From NCBI RefSeq assembly GCF_900113805.1, contig NZ_FOQT01000002.1, positions 620,001 to 684,000 on the forward strand: a DNA stretch of 64,000 nt, in the 5' to 3' direction. The notes under the pieces are model-generated. The model had not been told where the DNA came from and ran no database searches. It saw only the letters and a list, made by a program, of their open reading frames with translations. Both the position numbers and the translations under genes were made by a program. The stretch is from Halpernia frigidisoli (GTDB taxonomy: Bacteria; Bacteroidota; Bacteroidia; Flavobacteriales; Weeksellaceae). How positions within the stretch are numbered: the first letter of the stretch is position 1; each line of letters opens with the position of its first letter. Positions 16,668 to 24,243 of this stretch are shown piece by piece.

Positions 16668-19334
16668 ATGAAAAAACTAATTTTATTATTATCAATAATT
16701 TTATTTGGGAATACGAAAGCCTGCTCCTGGTACGATCCGGATTATGAATATTTTAATCTCTTCACACAGGGCATCATCAAAGATAAAAGCTATCTGCCTT
16801 TTTTACTCACATTTTCCAACCGTTTTTACGGTCACGAACATTTTGAAATTCCTGATGAAAGCATTGAAAGCTGGCAACAATATTTCGGTAAAACATTAAA
16901 TTATACTGACACTAAAAATCTGGTGGAACAATTGCCAATGAGCGAACTTAATTTGTTTAAAAAAGGTAATTCTGCCAATTTGATCTTGAAAAAATTAGGT
17001 TCCTATCAAAAATATTCTGAAGGTATCGATTACTTGATCGAAGCTAAATATTTAGAACCTTTTATGCGAATCAATTATGTTGAAAGTCCTAATTCTTTTT
17101 ATTATTCTGCCAGCGAAAACACTAAAAATGCAACGCAGCTCGATTATACCAAAACAATTTCTGCTTTAATCTTGCTTTATAAATCCGTGGAAAACCGTGA
17201 AATTAAAATGCGATACGGTTTTCAGATCGTTCGTTTTAATCATTACACAAGAAATTACTCAAAATCTGAAGAAGCATTCAGAAATTATGTTGAACCTTTA
17301 AAATCCAGATCTGCGCCCTATTTTATGGCTTTGGATCAACTCGCTGGCGCGCAAAGCGGATTAAGCAATGGAACTGAAGCCAACTGGAATTTTTTTAAAG
17401 TATTTATGAACAACAAAAGCCGGAAAGAAAGTGCTTTTGTTTCTATGAAATTATCAGATTCTGCCAGTTTTAATAATGTTCTGAAACGTGCTCAAACGCC
17501 GGAGGAAAAAAATATGGCCTATTTTCTTTTGGCTTATGAAGATTTCAACGACCCAATTCCGATGATGGAAAAAATGTTTGAAATAGATCCGAATTCAGAA
17601 ATATTAAAAGTTCTTGCGGCGAGAAGTGTGAATGAATTGGAGCGCGACTTTCTTCCAACATATTATAATCAAAAAGACACGAATAATTTAAACCAAAACT
17701 TTAAAGACAATTCAGAAAAGAAAGAAAACGTTTCAGGAAAACAGGATAATTCTTCAGTAAAAAAAGTAGGTTTCTGGCAAAGATTTATTAATTTTTTCAA
17801 AAATATTTTTAGCTCAGATAAAAGTAAGACTGAAAATAAAAAAACCACCGACGATGATGGTGAACTTTTAAATAATTCCAATAGAATACCTTTTTTTAGC
17901 GCAAATAATAACCTTTATTCTGACGAGCCTTCTGAAAATTTTCTGAATGATTTTGAAAATTTAACTTCAAAAATAAAAGAAAAATCGACTGACGAATTTT
18001 GGCAAATTACAAGCGCTTATCTTTCTTTCCTAAAAAAAGATTATACAAAAAGTGAAGAGATTTTAAAGGAAATCAAAACTACAAATCCGGAATATCTTAC
18101 GCAGATCAACCGGATGAAAATGCTGAACGAGATCGTGTCACAGCCAAAAATAAATGCTGATTTTGAGAATAAAATGATGACTGATTACGCATCGTTTTTT
18201 AATGCGCCAAAAGTAATAAATACGGAAGATTACGGCGACTTGCCGGACACAAAAGAATTTATTCGCGATATACTTGCAAACCGTTATTTTCTACAAGGCG
18301 AAGATGGAAAAGCATTTTTAATGAACAATCAGCTTTCTGATCTGCAATATAATCCAAATTCTAAACTGGTAAAAAAGGTAGAAGATTTTTACAGAAAACC
18401 GAATAAAAACAGCTTTGAAAAATATATCGCGGAAAACTTAAATAATGTTGGAAACACGGATGCTTTTTTTAATGTAATTTATGGCGATTTTGCTATGAGA
18501 CAAGCAGATTTCATCAAGGCAAAGAATTTTTACGAAAAGGCACAAAATTTTAGCGGAATTCCGAGAGTAATTTATGATTGGTCTGAAAATACACGAACTG
18601 AATCACCTTTGCAATTTAATGATAAGGAATACGATGGTTTTAATAATATATCAGATTTGATATTCGGCCACAACGTTTGGGAAAGTTTTGAAAGCACGGA
18701 AAACGAATCAATGGAAGCAGAAAATATTACAGATTTTCCTTTCATTAAAAATAAAATGAACAAATTACAACTTGCGGCAAATGCAATCCAGTTATATAAA
18801 ATAGCGCAGGGGAATTCAGAAAAAAGCGCTCTTGCTAATAAATTACTTGGCAATCTTTTGTATAACACTTCTATTCTGGGATATTACAGACAAACTTTTG
18901 TGATGGATATTGATAATGAAAACGGTCCAAAATTTCAATTTGGAACTTCTCAGAATACATTTCAGTATTATTATAAAAACTTCACTGACGTGAGCTTTAT
19001 TGAGCCTGATAATTTTGATCTCGCCATCAGTTATTATAAAAAAGCATTGTCTTTAAGTAAAGATAAAGAATCACAAGCGCAAATATTATTTCAAATGGCG
19101 AGCGCAGAACAAGGAAAATATTACCAATATGAAAGCAAAAATCGCAAAGTAACAGATTACAGCGACAAAGATTATCAAGCAAAATCTGAGGCAGAACAAT
19201 TGCAGTTAGATCAACTTAAAAATTCTCAGTACAGATCTTCTTTTGCAAATTTGAAGAAAAATTATGGTGACACAAAAACCTTTCAAAACCTGCAAAGCAC
19301 TTGTCTATATTTTCAATATTATCTGAGTAAATAA
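16668..19334 (+). CDS. Large secreted protein of unknown function, TPR-like
   Basis: 888 residues beginning with a Sec signal (MKKLILLLSIILFGNTKA), then CSWYDPDYEYFNLF. Long helical stretches with A/Y/L-spaced units (for example DFIKAKNFYEKAQNF and YYKKALSLSKDKESQAQILF) suggest tetratricopeptide-like repeats, strongest in the C-terminal third. A hydrophobic basic segment (KVGFWQRFINFFKNIF) near 365-380 and a low-complexity Asp/Asn/Lys linker divide it. The partner is the lipoprotein 24 bases upstream. The role is unknown; location is periplasm or outer-membrane periphery by inference. Confidence 0.7.
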   Translation: MKKLILLLSIILFGNTKACSWYDPDYEYFNLFTQGIIKDKSYLPFLLTFSNRFYGHEHFEIPDESIESWQQYFGKTLNYTDTKNLVEQLPMSELNLFKKGNSANLILKKLGSYQKYSEGIDYLIEAKYLEPFMRINYVESPNSFYYSASENTKNATQLDYTKTISALILLYKSVENREIKMRYGFQIVRFNHYTRNYSKSEEAFRNYVEPLKSRSAPYFMALDQLAGAQSGLSNGTEANWNFFKVFMNNKSRKESAFVSMKLSDSASFNNVLKRAQTPEEKNMAYFLLAYEDFNDPIPMMEKMFEIDPNSEILKVLAARSVNELERDFLPTYYNQKDTNNLNQNFKDNSEKKENVSGKQDNSSVKKVGFWQRFINFFKNIFSSDKSKTENKKTTDDDGELLNNSNRIPFFSANNNLYSDEPSENFLNDFENLTSKIKEKSTDEFWQITSAYLSFLKKDYTKSEEILKEIKTTNPEYLTQINRMKMLNEIVSQPKINADFENKMMTDYASFFNAPKVINTEDYGDLPDTKEFIRDILANRYFLQGEDGKAFLMNNQLSDLQYNPNSKLVKKVEDFYRKPNKNSFEKYIAENLNNVGNTDAFFNVIYGDFAMRQADFIKAKNFYEKAQNFSGIPRVIYDWSENTRTESPLQFNDKEYDGFNNISDLIFGHNVWESFESTENESMEAENITDFPFIKNKMNKLQLAANAIQLYKIAQGNSEKSALANKLLGNLLYNTSILGYYRQTFVMDIDNENGPKFQFGTSQNTFQYYYKNFTDVSFIEPDNFDLAISYYKKALSLSKDKESQAQILFQMASAEQGKYYQYESKNRKVTDYSDKDYQAKSEAEQLQLDQLKNSQYRSSFANLKKNYGDTKTFQNLQSTCLYFQYYLSK

Positions 19335-19723
19335 TAGTTTGTACTTAAAAATTTTAAGACAAAAAAAACCCTCTTCTTTCGAAAAGGGCTAGGAGATTAA
19401 ATTTTTTTTCATCATTTGTGTTAATCCCGTATTGTAATTCAGTTACTAACTTTTAAAGCAAAAAAAAGCTTCTGAAAAATATATTTCTGTTTAATTTAAA
19501 TTTTATAAATTTATCTGTTATTTATAATTACGAATCACCGCATTTTTTATGCCATTTAAACACTTATCGTGTTATTTTGTTGATGCTAATTTATTATTTT
19601 AGAAAACACTGCAATTAAAATAGTAGTAGACAAAGGGGTGGACATTTATTAAATAGCTGTATATCAATAACTTAATTGAATAATAATTTTAGAATAACTT
19701 TTTAAAATATAGTAATATTTGCA
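19335..19723. other. 389-base gap: orphan minus-strand terminator and little else
   Basis: AT-rich gap with no convincing gene. At 19361-19388 a sequence like the minus-strand terminators at 22472 and 23846 occurs (CCCT, CTTTCGAAA, AGGG, with the U-tract on the minus strand). No minus-strand gene precedes it, only an 8-codon ATGATG...TAG frame at 19389-19415. Just before the next plus-strand gene the sequence AATATTTG (19714-19721) is one base off the -7 consensus. Confidence 0.6.
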
Positions 19724-21466
19724 ATGGATAATCGAAATATGTGGCGAAACGGCACATTTATCCTATTTTTCCTCTTCATACATTACAGTTTTTGTAAAAA
19801 TAATCTGCGCAAAATACATTTTGGTGCACCAACTGTTAGCGTAGATTCTACTTCTGCAATCAAATATTCTAAAGTTGAGAACGATAATTTAAAAAAGTTT
19901 CTAAAGAATTATAAGGATAATCATTCAGAGCTAAATAAATATGCAGAAGTTATCGCGAAAAATATTTTCAAGGCTCAAAACAATGCTGAGAAATTAGATA
20001 AGATCAATCCTGAAAGTTCAGCACTTTTTTTAAAAGCTATTAAATTATCAAAAGAAACCAATGACGAAAGTTTTGAAATATGGACCAATCTTAACTACGG
20101 AAAATATCTTTACTGCTTCAGTAAATATAAAGATTGCTATCCCTATTTTATGTTTTGCATTAAAAAAATAAATGAAGACAACGAAAAAAACCTGATAGAT
20201 CCGCTTGATACCTTTGAAAAAATATCTTTCTTTTTAATTACTTCGAATGAAAATGACCTTGCTATTTCTTTTCTAAAAAAAGCCGAGAAAATTGCGGAGA
20301 GAGAAAGTAAAGAAATGGCAAAAATTCAAGATAATCTTGGTCTTGCTTTTCTAAATAAAAACAATCTGATCGCCGCAAAAAGTTATTTTGAAAAAGCATT
20401 ACAAATTTCTGAGAAGTTCCAGGACGATATTAGAAAAGCAAAAGTATTGGGCAATCTGGCTGAAATTGATTTTAGAAATAATGATCTGGAAAATGCAGTA
20501 AATAAATTACAAAAAGATATTTACATTTCTAAAAATCTTAAAAGTGATAAAAACACAATGTTTGCTCTGATCAAGCTTTGTAAGTTTTATCTAAAGCAAA
20601 ACAAAGTAAATGAAGCCGAAGATGCAATCATAAAAGCAGAGTTTTATGCAAAGTCTAAACCTTATTTTAAAAATTCCTTGTATGAAATAAATGAATTTAT
20701 GCTTCAAATTGCAAGAAGACAAGGGAATTCTGAAAAAGAACTAAAAGCGCGTCGAACTTTGGAAATTTTGCAGGATTCACTAAAAACTTTAGATGGACTG
20801 GATGTTATTAAGGCTGTCGGCTGGCAGATCGGGCAAAAAAATTTAGAAAATAAAGTTGAGTTCGAAAAAAATAAATACCAACAACAATTTTATTTAAAAA
20901 TAATTGCTTATTTATTTGCAGGTATTTTTCTGACCGCTTTAGTTATTCTTATTATTACCTCCAGAAAAAAAAGAAAAAATCAAAAAATAACTTACGAAAG
21001 AAGTTTGCTGGCTTTGCAAATGGAAAAGTTAATTTCTGAAAATAAGCTAAATTCAAAAACAAAATCGTTGGTTTCTTATCGAAATTATCTTTTGGAAAAG
21101 ACAGGACAAATTCAGGAATTGGAGGCAGAAGTACAAAAAACGAGGGGTTTGGGAAATAAAAAAGAAGATCATAAAACAAAATTAGACGATCTGTTAAAAT
21201 CCCATCTTTTAACGGCAGAAAACTGGAATAATTTTAAAGCTGCCTTTGAAAATGAAAAGCCAGTCTACTCAAAATATTTAGAAACAAATTTTCCGAATCT
21301 TACAGAAGCAAATTTGAGAGTAATTTACCTTACACAATTGGAACTCAATAATGCGGAAATTGCCAGAATATTGGGTGTCACTCTTTATGCAGTAAAGAAA
21401 GCAAAGCAAAGGCTTCGTTTAAAATATGAAGATCAGTACGAGAAATTTTTTGAATTTTATAAATAG
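19724..21466 (+). CDS. Membrane-anchored TPR protein with C-terminal HTH (transcriptional regulator)
   Basis: 580 residues. The N-terminal hydrophobic segment (GTFILFFLFIHYSFC) is followed by TPR repeats over about 60-340, for example AKIQDNLGLAFLNKNNLIAA. A transmembrane helix lies near 390-410 (LKIIAYLFAGIFLTALVILI), then a basic stretch and a coiled coil. A LuxR/sigma-4-like HTH sits near 522-565 (LTEANLRVIYLTQLELNNAE, then IARILGVTLYAVKKAKQRLR). This is the layout of Bacteroidota one-protein sensors with a periplasmic TPR sensor and a cytoplasmic DNA-binding end. An alternative start is the second ATG at 19739. It is the only regulator in the island. Confidence 0.8.
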   Translation: MDNRNMWRNGTFILFFLFIHYSFCKNNLRKIHFGAPTVSVDSTSAIKYSKVENDNLKKFLKNYKDNHSELNKYAEVIAKNIFKAQNNAEKLDKINPESSALFLKAIKLSKETNDESFEIWTNLNYGKYLYCFSKYKDCYPYFMFCIKKINEDNEKNLIDPLDTFEKISFFLITSNENDLAISFLKKAEKIAERESKEMAKIQDNLGLAFLNKNNLIAAKSYFEKALQISEKFQDDIRKAKVLGNLAEIDFRNNDLENAVNKLQKDIYISKNLKSDKNTMFALIKLCKFYLKQNKVNEAEDAIIKAEFYAKSKPYFKNSLYEINEFMLQIARRQGNSEKELKARRTLEILQDSLKTLDGLDVIKAVGWQIGQKNLENKVEFEKNKYQQQFYLKIIAYLFAGIFLTALVILIITSRKKRKNQKITYERSLLALQMEKLISENKLNSKTKSLVSYRNYLLEKTGQIQELEAEVQKTRGLGNKKEDHKTKLDDLLKSHLLTAENWNNFKAAFENEKPVYSKYLETNFPNLTEANLRVIYLTQLELNNAEIARILGVTLYAVKKAKQRLRLKYEDQYEKFFEFYK

Positions 21467-21490
21467 AAAAATCCCTGATCTTTCAAATAG
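21466..21490 (-). terminator. Decayed terminator after the truncated GLPGLI gene
   Basis: AAAAATCCCTGATCTTTCAAAT matches one arm and the loop of the functional terminators at 22472-22503 and 23846-23880. The other arm (GGGATTT) is replaced by unrelated sequence. It lies about 80 bases downstream of the truncated GLPGLI frame and fits decay of that unit. Confidence 0.45.
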
Positions 21491-21566
21491 ACGTACAATT
21501 CCATTTAGTTGTTGCTGATTGTTTTAGCAAAAGTTATTGAACAACTGAAATAAAGATTTTAAAAAT

Positions 21567-22301
21567 TTATTTTGAGGGATATTGAATCGCTTCGTCTAAA
21601 TTAATTGGATTATTGTAATCTCTGATCAATTTTTGTTGAGTTGCTATGACTTCTTTTTGATTGGTTAAATTCACTTTTGTTCCATCCTTTAACATCGCCC
21701 AATTATCTGGAGTTAATGTTATATTCATATTTTTTAAAAAAGCCAGAGGATCATTGTAATACATTATTTTGGTCTTTACATATTTTTCTCCTGGAATAAA
21801 GACGGCTTTTTTAATAAAAAAAGAAAATGGCGTTTTTGCAGTTTCTGGTAAATTTTCAGATTTTATCATTTTGAAACTGTAATCTTTTCTTGAGTCAGAT
21901 AGTTCCATGATAATGCCTGGAAGTCCATTAAATTTATACGGACCTTCTGAAAATGGTATTGCCTCTGCAAACCAAGCCGTCCAATGTCTTCCGCCCCAAT
22001 TGGTTTCTGCCTTTTGAACGTTATATTGCCCAATCATTTTTTTGTCATTAGAAAGTTTCCATTTTTGTTTGTCCACAGATTTTAGATGAATCATATCAAA
22101 TTGCAGCAATTCATAAGTATCATAATTTTGGGAATTTTTATCGTGAATTTCAACATCACCGAGATTCAATTTTACATTCTCCTCTGTCATCGGAGCATTA
22201 TTGGTCATTAGAGAATCCATTATAAAATAATCTCTGTCATAGTATTCTACATTACCTGGATTAATATCCAAATGGTGATCTAGCCCCGATTGTAGCGGCA
22301 T
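21567..22301 (-). pseudogene. 5'-truncated GLPGLI family gene (cassette B, second)
   Basis: The 244-residue frame has the family core (GRHWTAWFAEAIPFSEGP, then GLPGII at 126-131) but no signal peptide. Its first codons, up to MPLQSGL, lie inside a dispersed intergenic repeat (22282-22354). The core begins 41-67 residues earlier than in the intact paralogs, so the N-terminal domain and export signal are gone. Any product would stay in the cytoplasm. The terminator behind it is also degenerate. It is read as a gene remnant cut at the repeat boundary. Confidence 0.75.
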
Positions 22302-22354
22302 CCTTTTTCTGTGCGAGCGAAGCGAGCGCAGAAAAAGATATAGCGGAAAGCGGG
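22282..22354 (+). repeat. Dispersed intergenic repeat, copy 1
   Basis: Begins AGCCCCGATTGTAGCGGCAT and ends ATAGCGGAAAGCGGGT. The centre is a palindrome (TTTTTCTGTGC paired with GCGCAGAAAAA). It shares end sequences with the copies at 29157, 32137, 44482, 50282 and 60600, and is closest to the 60600 copy. It overlaps the start of the truncated GLPGLI frame. Confidence 0.8.
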
Positions 22355-22471
22355 TGAGACTTAGAAAAGTATCGCAAATCTTGTTGCTTCTAAGAATTAT
22401 TCTTTATGTGAACGGATTGTTTTCCCGAAGTTGCGGGACAGGAAGTTCCTCACAATGACGAACTTCTTAAT

Positions 22472-22503
22472 AAAAAAATCCCTAATCTTTCGAAAAGGGA
22501 TTT
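22472..22503 (-). terminator. Rho-independent terminator of the GLPGLI gene at 22511
   Basis: AAATCCC (22476-22482) pairs with GGGATTT (22497-22503) around TAATCTTTCGAAAA. On the minus strand the stem is followed by a T-run. It begins seven bases after the stop codon of the upstream gene. Confidence 0.85.
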
Positions 22504-22510
22504 GATAGTT

Positions 22511-23356
22511 TCATTCTAATTCCAGTGGATTATATACACTAGTATGAATTGGTTTTGAAATTATTGGCGTGCCATCCTGGTTATATGCAGTGCCATAAAT
22601 AAAAGCCGATGGATTATCAAAATAATTTTTTCTTATTTCTCTATATTTCTCCCGGTTAACATTAAGTATCGATTGATTGTTTTCCAAATAAATATCCATT
22701 AATTTTCTATCAATACCTTTTGCAGTAAAATGAACATAATTATCCTGATCTTGTATTTCCAAGATTAATCCCGGAAGTCCCTGAAATATATAGGGCCCGT
22801 TATTGATTGAAATTTCCCGCGCGTACCAAGCTGTATATATTCTTCCGCGATATTTGAGAATTGCCTTATTACATTTATAACCCAGAACAATTTTTACTTC
22901 GTTTTTAAGTTGCCAAATTTGTTCGGGAACCCCTTCGTCATATTGGTATATTTTTCCCGCTACTGTGTTTTGATGGGTTACTTTTTTTTCCTTAAAATCT
23001 TTTAAACTTACACCCGACCAAAGTATTTTATACCTGAGAAGATCATTAATTTCTACTGACCCAATATTATCTTGACGAGAATATTTTGTCATTAAAGAAT
23101 CTAATCTTAACCTTGATGTATCGCTAAATTTTGAAAAATTTTTTCCAATTTGCAGAATACAGACAGATTCAACTGATTTACCTTTTAAATTACTCTTATC
23201 AATAGAATTAAAAATATAGTAAACATTTAAAATACTTTCGTCGTAGTTTTTGACCAAAAAAGCAGAGCTTCTCATTTTAAAGTCTTTGGGAAATGTGGTT
23301 TCTTGGGACAATAAAATAATTGGAAAAAAAAAGAGTGCAAATTTTAAATAAATCAT
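22511..23356 (-). CDS. GLPGLI family secreted protein (cassette B, first)
   Basis: 281 residues with a signal peptide (MIYLKFALFFFPIILLSQ). The family core is GRIYTAWYAREISINNGP and GLPGLI at 193-198. The N-terminal region is longer than in the other copies. It lies 64 bases downstream of the small peptide gene at 23421-23735, in the same order as cassette A, and is closed by a strong terminator at 22472-22503. Function is unknown. Confidence 0.85.
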   Translation of the reverse strand: MIYLKFALFFFPIILLSQETTFPKDFKMRSSAFLVKNYDESILNVYYIFNSIDKSNLKGKSVESVCILQIGKNFSKFSDTSRLRLDSLMTKYSRQDNIGSVEINDLLRYKILWSGVSLKDFKEKKVTHQNTVAGKIYQYDEGVPEQIWQLKNEVKIVLGYKCNKAILKYRGRIYTAWYAREISINNGPYIFQGLPGLILEIQDQDNYVHFTAKGIDRKLMDIYLENNQSILNVNREKYREIRKNYFDNPSAFIYGTAYNQDGTPIISKPIHTSVYNPLELE

Positions 23357-23420
23357 AGGACATCTATTACTATAAAAATTTAAGATGAAATTAAATCATA
23401 CTACGTAATATTAAAAAACA

Positions 23421-23735
23421 TTAGGTATATTGTCCTTGAAAACCGCCACCGCTGCCACATTTTTGCTCATTGAAATAATTAATATCATTTCCAAACTGTA
23501 TTAGCCCAGCGGCATCATCGCTATATTGATTCAAATCCAAATAATAAACTTGACCACATGGTGATTGAATAGGAACAAATTGATGTGCTGGTGGAGCAAA
23601 TTTATTGTTTGCTGATTTGATAAAATTTAAATTTTGTTCAGCGGTTAAATGTGATTTAGCAAATGTTTGACTCACTTGATTTGCACTCATCAATCCTGCA
23701 ACTCCAAAAGCTGCTAATAATAAAACTTTTTTCAT
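23421..23735 (-). CDS. Small secreted peptide B (MSA-leader type)
   Basis: 104 residues starting MKKVLLLAAFGVAGLMSA, almost the same leader as peptide A. The mature part differs: two cysteines (60, 93), a CGQVYYLDLNQY stretch and a glycine-rich end (CGSGGGFQGQYT). The start at 23735 is supported because sequence around the ATG is homologous to that of peptide A (CCAACAAA, then ATTATG). It heads a peptide-GLPGLI-GLPGLI unit. Function is unknown. Confidence 0.75.
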   Translation of the reverse strand: MKKVLLLAAFGVAGLMSANQVSQTFAKSHLTAEQNLNFIKSANNKFAPPAHQFVPIQSPCGQVYYLDLNQYSDDAAGLIQFGNDINYFNEQKCGSGGGFQGQYT

Positions 23736-23767
23736 AATACATTATTTTTGTTGGATAATGTAGTACG

Positions 23768-23796
23768 AAACTAAAACTAAAACTAAAACTATGCAA
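23768..23796 (-). promoter_or_regulatory. Hexamer-repeat promoter region of peptide B
   Basis: Four perfect copies of AAACTA (23768-23791) followed by TGCAAG. On the minus strand TTG (23794-23796), 20 bases, then TAGTTTCG, near the -7 consensus. The flanks align with those of peptide A once one 6-base unit is removed. Promoter role is inferred from spacing and conservation. Confidence 0.65.
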
Positions 23797-23845
23797 GTTA
23801 TTTTTTAAAATTTAACTAAAATAACGTAATTTGGATTCATTTTAA

Positions 23846-23880
23846 ATAAAAAAAATCCCCAATCTTTCGAAAAGGGATTT
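23846..23880 (-). terminator. Terminator of the str operon after rpsJ
   Basis: AAATCCC (23853-23859) and GGGATTT (23874-23880) form the stem around CAATCTTTCGAAAA. On the minus strand a run of T follows. It ends the rpsL-rpsG-fusA-rpsJ transcript about 40 bases after the rpsJ stop, separating it from the S10 genes. Confidence 0.85.
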
Positions 23881-23919
23881 TATAATATAAGTTTTGATTT
23901 TTTGCCGTAGCAAATTGCA

Positions 23920-24225
23920 TCATACTTTAATTTCTACATCAACGCCTGAAGGCAATTCTAATTTCATTAATGCATCTACAGTTTTGGAAGAAGATGAATA
24001 AATATCCATCAATCTTTTGTGTGCAGATAACTGAAATTGCTCTCTTGCTTTTTTGTTAACGTGTGGAGATTTCAACACTGTGAAAATTCTCTTGTTTGTA
24101 GGCAATGGAATTGGTCCATTTACTACTGCACCTGTAGCTTTTACAGTTCTTACGATTTTCTCAGCAGATTTATCTACTAAATTGTAATCATAAGATTTTA
24201 ATTTTATTCTGATTCTTTGTGACAT
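23920..24225 (-). CDS. rpsJ: 30S ribosomal protein S10
   Basis: Head protein of the small subunit; elsewhere also the partner of NusB in antitermination. The 101 residues start [20 protein letters not shown] and contain [20 protein letters not shown]. It follows fusA by 18 bases and is the last gene of the str operon, closed by a terminator. In most bacteria rplC comes next; here about 10.5 kb separate their starts. Confidence 0.98.
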   Translation of the reverse strand: MSQRIRIKLKSYDYNLVDKSAEKIVRTVKATGAVVNGPIPLPTNKRIFTVLKSPHVNKKAREQFQLSAHKRLMDIYSSSSKTVDALMKLELPSGVDVEIKV

Positions 24226-24243
24226 TTTAATTTAATTTAGAGA

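Noticed and set aside
13658-23735. RiPP biosynthetic cluster
   Set aside because: Small leader peptides are present, but no ATP-grasp, SPASM, lanthipeptide or peptidase-transporter gene was found nearby.
13658-23735. Integrated mobile element
   Set aside because: No integrase, transposase or direct-repeat ends were seen at the island borders.
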